In this document: positions 63,438-64,000 of the stretch, in pieces
Layout of the letters: the number at the start of each line of letters is the position of its first letter
How positions within the stretch are numbered: position 1 is the stretch's first letter
Source of the DNA: Acidovorax sp. 107
Lineage (GTDB): Bacteria > Pseudomonadota > Gammaproteobacteria > Burkholderiales > Burkholderiaceae_C
Assembly: GCF_003058055.1 (NCBI RefSeq)
Contig: NZ_QBTZ01000001.1
Coordinates: 64,501-128,500 of the forward strand
Reading direction: 5' to 3'
Length of the DNA stretch: 64,000 nt
Made by a program: the position numbers and the translations under genes
Notes under the pieces: model-generated
What the model was told of the DNA's origin: nothing
The model's input: the letters and a program-made list of their open reading frames with translations, nothing else
Databases searched by the model: none

Positions 63438-64000
63438 TCAGACGCGCGTCTGGTCAAACCCGGCCTTCTGGCCGGTGCCGTAAACCTTGAGCGCGCCCTT
63501 CTCGCCCACGGCGTTGGGGCGGTTGAAGATCCAGTTCTGCCACGCGGTCAGGCGCCCGAAGATGCGGGTGTTCATGTTCTCCTTGCTGGCAAAGCGCAGG
63601 TTGGCCTCCAGGCCGGTCAGCGCGTCGGGCGACATGGCGGCGCGTTCTTCGATGGCGATGCGGATTTCGTCGGCCCAGTCGATGTCGTCGGGGGCGGCCG
63701 TGACCAGGCCCAGTGCGAGCGCCGCATCTGCATCCAGCGATCGGCCGGCGGTTGCGCGGACGGCTTCCAGCGGGCCTGCCTCTTCATAGAAGCGGCGCTG
63801 CAGGCGGCTTTGGTCATTCACCATGGGCAGCAAGCCAAAGTTGAATGCGTTCAGGGTGAGCGTTGGTGCCTGGTCGGGCGCGTCGGGCAGGGCCAGCATG
63901 TAGGTGCGGTCTGCCGCCAGGGCCAGTTCCGCGAGCGAGCCGGCAAACGCCGAGCCCGTCTCGATCAGCGCGAAGAGGCTGCGCGAGGACACATCCAGAC
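63438..64000 (-). CDS. boxC: Benzoyl-CoA-dihydrodiol lyase, 3' part (cut by window end)
   Basis: The C-terminal 187 residues of BoxC, the crotonase-type lyase that opens the ring of the BoxAB product. Visible segments are SRSLFALIETGSAFAGSLAE, LALAADRTYML, ASKENMNTRIFGRLTAWQNW and the end GTGQKAGFDQTRV. The frame stays open to the last base of the window (…LDVSSRSL), so the N-terminal two thirds lie outside. First gene of boxC-boxB-boxA as seen here. Confidence 0.93.
   Translation of the reverse strand, partial: LDVSSRSLFALIETGSAFAGSLAELALAADRTYMLALPDAPDQAPTLTLNAFNFGLLPMVNDQSRLQRRFYEEAGPLEAVRATAGRSLDADAALALGLVTAAPDDIDWADEIRIAIEERAAMSPDALTGLEANLRFASKENMNTRIFGRLTAWQNWIFNRPNAVGEKGALKVYGTGQKAGFDQTRV

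Overview
The window is about 64 kb of high-GC chromosome from a betaproteobacterium of the order Burkholderiales, most likely family Comamonadaceae (Acidovorax or a close relative). Supporting signs are the Bug-type solute receptor, an SAH riboswitch in front of ahcY, the four-gene DUF3348/DUF802/OmpA/DUF2894 cluster, DUF2917 and DUF6776 proteins, the boxABC benzoyl-CoA pathway, a nag-type salicylate 5-hydroxylase, and a family of about 66-bp interspersed repeats. No plasmid, phage, transposase, CRISPR array or rRNA/tRNA gene was recognised. The assignment rests on gene content read by eye, not on a database search.

Layout. 1-8.4 kb: Bug receptor, NYN-LOTUS RNA-binding/nuclease-like protein, then a fructose-type sugar locus with a divergent PfkB kinase and an ABC importer (binding protein, permease, single ATPase), a FucU-type mutarotase and a ROK regulator. 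8.4-15.7 kb (minus strand): prfC followed by a tightly packed envelope-glycan cassette (GT-C-like membrane protein, small EamA/SMR-like flippase candidate, GT2 transferase, exported glycosidase-like protein, HAD phosphatase). 15.7-20 kb: SAH-riboswitch-led methyl-cycle operon ahcY-tlyA-metF plus an RlpA-like protein. 20-31.7 kb: housekeeping genes (rlmJ, a Ser/Thr kinase, rplM-rpsI, DUF6776, bactofilin, erpA, an MdtD-like exporter, anmK, an M23 peptidase, tyrS).

31.8-44.8 kb: regulators and envelope-precursor genes. A GcvA-like LysR gene faces two tandem DUF2917 genes, with an ideal LysR box in front of the first. A TetR gene faces a KAS II gene, with a perfect 11-bp-arm palindrome between them and a 21-codon leader ORF overlapping the KAS start. 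A BLUF photoreceptor faces a Crp/Fnr regulator. glmU, a soluble histidine kinase, a lipoprotein, a MASE2-GGDEF cyclase, an Lrp regulator and glmS follow. 44.8-50.4 kb looks accessory: two gene-poor stretches, DUF1003, a DUF3182-hydrolase pair, and a copper-type Met-rich lipoprotein/HMA pair behind a MerR-type promoter. 50.4-54.6 kb: LysR plus nagAa-G-H-Ab-like salicylate 5-hydroxylase. 55.6-60.3 kb: four genes, each overlapping the next by 4 nt, encoding a MotA/ExbB-like channel with a very long repeat-bearing coiled coil, a MotB/OmpA-like partner and two uncharacterised proteins. 60.5-64 kb: boxA, boxB and the 3' part of boxC, for aerobic benzoyl-CoA breakdown.

The best candidate for a poorly described system is the 55.6-60.3 kb cluster. 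It has the ZorA/ZorB-type proton-motor arrangement but no Zorya effector genes. Second is the interspersed repeat family, whose copies supply a terminator, a ribosome-binding site and parts of coding sequences.
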